DNA from: Hepsetus odoe
Taxonomy: Eukaryota > Chordata > Actinopteri > Characiformes > Hepsetidae
DNA: 64,000 bases
Assembly (NCBI GenBank): GCA_017165825.1
Contig: CM029369.1
Location: forward strand, 4,793,485 to 4,857,484
Reading direction: 5' to 3'
Shown here: piece by piece, positions 58,701 to 64,000 of the stretch
How the letters are laid out: each line of letters begins with the position of its first letter
Position numbering within the stretch: the stretch's first letter is position 1
Notes under the pieces: generated by a model
What the model saw: only the letters and a program-made list of their open reading frames with translations
Database searches by the model: none
Told to the model about the DNA's origin: nothing
Translations under genes and position numbers: made by a program

Positions 58701-58882
58701 TTGTACAGCCATGCCCAAAAGCTCTGAGAATGACACAAATATTAATTTTCACAAAGTTTGCTGCCTCCGTTTTTATAATGGTAGTTTGTATAAACTCCAG
58801 AATGTTATAAACTTGATCAGATGAAGTCCAATTATTTGCAAAGACCCTCTTTAACATGAAATAAACTTAATGCCACAAATTG

Positions 58883-59046
58883 GCGGGTGGTCTAGTGGTA
58901 GGGTAACTGCCTATGGACCTATGGATCAAGAAGTCCCAGGTTCAAATCTCACCTCTAGCACTACCACCATTGAACACGACCCAGTAATTAGGACTTGGTC
59001 ACTCTGGGTAAGAGCATCTGCTAAATCCCGCAAATGTAAATGTAAA
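58883..59046 (+). mobile_element. SINE, family B, with internal deletion
   Basis: The head gcgggtggtctagtggtagg and B box ggttcaaatctcacc are present. The body is shortened and the tail is gggtaagagcatctgctaaa. Confidence 0.82.
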
Positions 59047-59234
59047 AACCATTTCCACTGCATTTCAGTCACATCATTTCCACTGCTGACATCATTTCAG
59101 TGATCCTCTCATTAACACGGGTGAGATTGTTAAGGAGGACAAGGATGGAGATCACTCTGTCAGGCTGACTGATTTAGAATGGAAGATTGGATGTTTTAAA
59201 AGGAAGATGGTGCCTGAAATCATTGTTCTTCCTC

Positions 59235-60330
59235 TGTAACCATGGTTACCTGCAAGGAAACATGCAGTCAAAACTGTGTTGCACAAAAAGGGCTTCACAG
59301 GTGAGGATATCACTGCTTGTACAGCTGTACCTAAATCAGCCATTTATCAGACCACCAAGAATGTCCAAGGAAGTTCAGCAGCTGCAGGACCATCTCCTAA
59401 AGTTGATTCAGCTGCATGATCAGGGCACCACCTGTGCAGAGCTAGCTCAGGAACGATGGCAGGGGCATCTGAAAGTGAAAGTGACTATTCTTGAAATTGC
59501 GAGGTCACAGCACACAGTGAACCACAATGAACTTGGACCTCTGCATTTAACCCATGGAAACATCGTGCAGCAGTGGGCAGCTATGAAAGTGCCCAGGGAG
59601 CAGGGATGGTACCTTGCTCAAGGGTAACTCAGGGCAACCCACTGGTAAGGGGTTTGAACCCACAATCTTCCAATCCTGTGGCCAACTCCCTAACCCACAG
59701 TGAGGTGAAGACTTTTGAAAGATCACCTGTTGTCAAGAAGGGCACAAAGGTTACAGGGATTTGACTGCTGAGGACTGCTGGAAAGTCATTTTCGTTGATA
59801 AATCCCCTTTCTGATTGTTTGGAGCATGAAAAAAAAGCTTGTCCAGAGAAGGTGAGCACTACCATCACTCCTGTGTCATGGCAACAGTAAAGCATCTTGA
59901 GACCAGTCACGTGTGGGGTTTCTCAGCTAAGGGAGTGACTCACTCGCAATTTTGCTGAACAACGGAACCATGAATAAAGAATGGAACCAAAACATCTGAG
60001 AGCAACTCTCATCCAACCATCCAAGAACAGTTTGGTGAAGAACAAGGCCTTTTCCAGCACGATGGAGCACCATAAGGCAAAAGTGATAACTAAGTGGCTT
60101 GGGGAGCAAAACATCAAAATTTCGAGTCCATGGCCAGGAAACTCCCCAGACCTTAATCCCATTAACAACTTGGTCAGTCCTCAAGTGGAGAGGTGCACAA
60201 ACAAAAACCCACAAACTCCAAACAATGACCGATTGCTATCAGTCAGGATTTGGCCTAGAACTGATTGACAGCATGTCAGGGCAAACTGCAGAGGACTTGA
60301 AAAAGAAGTGGCAACACTGTACTTCCATAA
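59235..60330 (+). pseudogene. Tc1-like transposase pseudogene, SINE-interrupted
   Basis: It begins near the ccatggttacctgcaaggaa site shared with the 50465 copy. HLLKLIQLHDQGTTCAELAQ is readable, then a SINE interrupts at 59471. Later traces include the nucleotides for HDG, and WLGEQNIKISSPWPGNSPDL at 60092-60150. Several frame changes and the SINE abolish function. Confidence 0.82.
59471..59697 (-). mobile_element. SINE, family A, inside Tc1 transposase
   Basis: It runs from tail gaaagtgaaagtgactattc to near the head (ggccaactccctaaccc). The transposase sequence is continuous across it (gcatctg before, cacagtgaggtgaagac after). Confidence 0.87.
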
Positions 60331-60493
60331 ACTTAATATAATTGTCAATAAAAGCTTTTGAAACTTTTGAAATGCTTGCAATTAAATTTCAGTTACCATA
60401 GAAACATCTGACATAAAGATCTAAAAACACTGTAGCAGCAAACTTTGTGAAAACTGTGACAGTAGACGGCGCTCTGCTCAGACTGTGCACACG

Positions 60494-60622
60494 GTGCAGT
60501 GGCGGCCTAGTGGTTTGGGCGTTGGCCCAGGATTGGAAGATTGTGCGTTCAAACCCCTTACCAGTAGGTTGCCCTGAGTTACCCATGAGCAAGGTACCAT
60601 CCCCATCACTGCTACCTGGGTG
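60494..60622 (+). mobile_element. SINE, family A, 3'-truncated
   Basis: Head gtgcagtggcggcctagtgg and body to catcactgctacctgggtg. The tail is missing. Confidence 0.8.
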
Positions 60623-60761
60623 ACAGATGTGCCTCATTGTGGCAGGATTTATAAGCCCCACTGAGTCAGAGTAGAGCGTCAATCATTCACATGGGTGATC
60701 GCCATTGTTGCTTTAGTTTTGTTTCTTTTAAGTGTGAGAATCCCGGCTCAGCGTCTACATT

Positions 60762-60962
60762 AACATTTACGGCATTTAGCAGACGCTCTTATCCAGAGCG
60801 ACTTCCATGTCCTAATTACAGGGACAGTCCCCCTGGAGCAACTAGGGGTTAAGGGTCTTGCTCAGGGACCCAGTGGTGGTAGAGCAAAACCTGTAGTTCA
60901 AACCTGGCATCGCTTGATCCATAGGTTCTATAGGCAAGTACCCTACCAGTAGACCGTCGCCC
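60762..60962 (-). mobile_element. SINE, family B
   Basis: It is read on the minus strand. Tail complement catttacggcatttagcaga, agagcgacttccatgtccta, and the head ending near ctaccagtagaccgtcgcc. Confidence 0.85.
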
Positions 60963-61227
60963 TACCGTCGTACTGTCACCACCCCAGCATTACAAAAAAC
61001 AATATCATTCTCAAAATGTTTGGCCATGGCTATATGGGGATTAAGTGATTTGCTTTGACAAAATCTTATCAATAAAAGGGTGAAAATTACATTTTCCCAA
61101 AATAAATGCCTTTTTGGATTGCAATACATCATATTCCAATACATTTTCTCAATCCTCCACTGTCATTTGTCAGTTATGAACTCTTGTTCGAAGTGTTACT
61201 CCAGAGTCGCATTGGTTGCATCCATTT

Positions 61228-61380
61228 TTATAAAACAATGCTCGTTAAGCTGCGATGGGCTGGCGACCTGGCCAGGGTGTGTCCCCCGTCCTTCGCCCTG
61301 TGTGAGCTGGGATGGAATCCAGCACTCCCCCGTGACCCCGCTTGGGACAAGCAGCAGAAAATGCATGGATGGATGAATGC
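61228..61380 (+). mobile_element. Dispersed repeat (L2-tail type), 3' fragment
   Basis: It contains gatgggctggcgacctggcc, tgtgagctgggatggaatcc and gggacaagcagcagaaaatg, the 3' end of the repeat also seen at 31126 and 48576. Confidence 0.65.
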
Positions 61381-61384
61381 TCAT

Positions 61385-62800
61385 TAAGGGATGGCGTTTG
61401 GATCTTTATGCGTGGCAGAGTATGAAGGAGTTATGCATGGCAACAACTTTGCCATTATCCAGCGGTTGCAGGGATGTTCTATGAAGCTGAAGCAAATTTG
61501 TTCTGTTCCACCTTAAATGGTGCAGCAGTAACAGTGCTGTGTGGCCACCAGAACATCCCAGCTTCACAATTAAGACAGATTCTAGCTCAGATAAAGTCCA
61601 TAAACATTACAGAAAGAGTCTTAAAAATACTGGCGTTTCAGTCATAAAATGTTGGAACTGCTTTGGGATCTGGAGAGCAGTGTGTGGACCCAGAAATGGC
61701 TTCACATCGCACATGGCCAAATGCTTCATTAGTGTATAGGCTTACGTCTAGTTTGTTGCCAAACAAGGATCACAATCCCAGGCACCGATGCTTATGGCAT
61801 GAATTACTTTTACTTAAAAGAAATGTCAATCCCCGGGCTCCTCTTGTTATTAAGCCTGGTTATGTGAAAAATTCTGGAATGATTTTAGTGAGGTTTAAGG
61901 ATGAACAAAACTGTCTTTTTTTTGTATTACTAAGCTGCCAGCATCACCAACTTGGCTTAACTACCTGACTGAGCCTTCCAATATCTACAGATAGGTGAAA
62001 AGCTATTTTACTGCATGGTTGCTATGACCCTATTTCAGTCATAGAAGTATTAAGGTGGAAAAATATTTTGTTTTTGTGTTGAACCTTTAAGCCCTTGTCT
62101 CAAAATCTGCGCTTTGGCAAGGAACCCACAAGCTGTATATCTGCTTCAGGTCTGACAGGACCTGACACTTGTGGTATCTACCATTTTAATGTATTTTTAG
62201 AGCAGACTAATGGCTGATTCTTTTAAATTTGTCCCAGTCAAATCCACTCTGAACTCGTTTATTACATACCATCACATCATCATACATCCCAGTCAAACTG
62301 TCACTAGTTAGTGCAGTTTTTTTTTGAAGATACATTTGTTAAACCCTTATTTTTATTTTGTTAAATCTTTGCCGAGTGAAAACAGAGTTCCTGAGTATAG
62401 AGAGCGGATCTTTGCACAAACTGGATGATCCAAAAGCGCTGGAGAAGTTAGAACAAGCAGTTCAAAATAGGAACAGAGAAAGATCATGGTGCTAACTTCA
62501 GGCTACGACCACCTCTCCACTTCTCCACCTCCACTCTGCCAACCCACTGAGCCACATTGATTTCTCTCCACTCAAGACAGTTCTGTACTGTTTCCTGTTC
62601 TTTTTTTACTTTTCACAACACCTTTGCCATTTTGTACCCTCAGTGTTTTTGGTACACATTTCGCCCAAGGCCTAAAACACAGTTTGTTGTTTAAAGTGTT
62701 CTTTTGTTTTCAAATGAACTTCTAGGGTGACAATGATACTTATGGCACTTTGGAAACTTTGCTTATCTGGAGTGAGTTACAGAACAACTTTGCTGTGCAG
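61385..62800. other. Intergenic, no gene
   Basis: Nothing is recognised. The frame at 61663-61968 has no motif. Confidence 0.4.
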
Positions 62801-62805
62801 TTGCA

Positions 62806-63031
62806 AGTGAAAGTGACTATCCCTGTCATTGTGACACACAGCACACAATGAGATACAATGAAATTCAACCTCCGGTTTGTACCCATATACACCGTGCAGA
62901 AGGGGGCAACCATTGAAAGCTCCAAGGGAGCAGTGATGGGGACGGTACTTTGCTCAAGGTTCTGAGATTCGTTCCTATGACCTTCTGATCCTGGGGCCTA
63001 GTCCCTAACCACTAGGCTACTGCTGCCCCCA
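62806..63031 (-). mobile_element. SINE, family A, worn
   Basis: Tail agtgaaagtgactatccctg to head ccactaggctactgctgccc on the minus strand. The B-box region is partly deleted. Confidence 0.8.
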
Positions 63032-63317
63032 CTGCAATATTAAAGTAATATTAAGTAAAACATTTAAATTAAACTTAAAATATGATTTTTTTTATTGTGC
63101 ATAATTTAATGGTAATGTAGATCGATCCAGAGTGTAATTTGAGAGTAATGTGAATGCCTCTTGTCAGAATTGTTCAGATATTGGTAATAGGCAGCAGAAG
63201 CTGCCTGATTTCTGAGAAATTGTGTTACGATTGGCTGAAATTTTCCCAGAACTAACAGTTTTTGTTGTTGTTGTTGTTGTTTATTTTTCTCAGTTGTTCA
63301 GGTTTTCAATCATTCTA

Positions 63318-63559
63318 GGGCAGCGGTGGCCTAGTGTAGGGAGTTGGCCCCAGCATCAGAAGATTGTGGGTTCGAATCCCAGGCCAGCAGGTTGCCCTGA
63401 GGTACCCTTGAGCAAGATACCATCCCTGTCACTGCTCCCCGGGCACTTTCAATAGCTGCCCCCTGCTGCATGTGTTTGTGTGTGGGTAAAATGCAGAGGT
63501 GGTTCACTGTGTGCTGTGCTGTGTTTCACAATGACAATAATAGTCACTTTCACTTTCAC
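63318..63559 (+). mobile_element. SINE, family A, complete
   Basis: Head gggcagcggtggcctagtg, B box gggttcgaatccc, and tail acaataatagtcactttcac. There is a short deletion in the head (gttag missing). Confidence 0.87.
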
Positions 63560-64000
63560 CTGAAGAGGTAAATGCAGGGTATTGGGATGTCAGCTGAGCT
63601 TTATCACTATTTTATCATCATCACTACATGAACTCTTATATAAGACGGCAATAACTATGCTGTAGACAAAGGGATGGTAACTGTTCCCATTACCACATTA
63701 GTGATGTCACACCAAACCCCTGTTAATGGCTTTAACATCTCAGTGACTGATAATGGAAATAAAGCTGATAAATCACCTTCAAATCTTTTCCAAAGTGATT
63801 CTGCTTTGGATGACAGCAGCATTATACCTACACAGTTTAAGAAGCGGTAGTTTGATTATCTTGAAAAGGCAAATGTTATTTTAGTAGTGAATCATTCGAG
63901 AAGAATAGATGCCATTTATATAACGTTTAGTTTTAGTATTTCATTTAGCTCACAATTCTTACTTGTCATTAACAGTGACTTCATTTAAGAGCCTGCTCAG
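63560..64000. other. Intergenic, no gene
   Basis: No feature is recognised up to the window edge. Confidence 0.4.

Larger units (their letters stand above)
58706..61031 (+). mobile_element. Tc1-like transposon carrying four SINE insertions
   Basis: The left end cagccatgcccaaaagctct is followed by attttcacaaagtttgctgc. The inverse of the latter is at 60433-60452 and the inverse of the outermost part (attctcaaaatgtttggcca) is at 61008-61030, split off by about 540 bp of inserted DNA. The transposase is the same family as at 50155. SINEs lie at 58883, 59471, 60494 and 60762. Confidence 0.75.

Overview
The window is vertebrate nuclear DNA, almost certainly from a teleost fish. It is AT-rich and intron-rich, and full of (TG)n microsatellites, tRNA-derived SINEs, Tc1/mariner-type transposons and one RTE-type LINE relic typical of fish genomes. 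I cannot name the species.

One protein-coding gene is visible. It is the 3' part of the mitochondrial carbamoyl-phosphate synthetase gene cps1 (in fish the CPS I/III ortholog), on the + strand from 724 to 44839. I could place 22 consecutive coding exons whose phases join into one open frame of 888 codons plus stop, about 60% of the 1,500-residue family protein. In order they encode most of the first ATP-grasp domain, the oligomerisation domain, the second synthetase core with its ATP-grasp domain, and the C-terminal MGS-like allosteric domain with its N-acetylglutamate-contacting residues. The 5' part (transit peptide, glutamine-amidotransferase-like domain, start of the first ATP-grasp) lies upstream, so the window cannot show whether the amidotransferase cysteine is present. 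The stop directly after the MGS domain excludes the cytosolic fusion protein CAD. A probable poly(A) signal lies at 45501.

Layout: 1-723, upstream intron with a Tc1-like 3' end; 724-27938, exons 1-16 with introns of 0.2-5 kb; 27939-44839, exons 17-22 with two long introns (7.7 and 5.9 kb); 44840-45530, 3' UTR; 45530-64000, intergenic DNA with no gene I can support. The introns and downstream DNA hold two abundant SINE families (A, with a tail ending tcactttcac; B, with the tail ggataagagcgtctgctaaatg), several decayed Tc1-like transposons, a palindromic Tc1 3'-end element, other foldback structures, an RTE LINE relic and a 69-bp tandem repeat.

The most interesting points concern splicing. 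A (TG)16-T4-CAG tract forms the 3' splice site of exon 11, as in CFTR exon 9. TG tracts also touch the exon 16 donor, follow the exon 13 donor and lie in the 3' UTR. A (TC)n-AG decoy acceptor precedes exon 17, and a SINE ends 51 nt before exon 4. I found no convincing new multi-gene system. Exon numbers here count from the first exon in the window.
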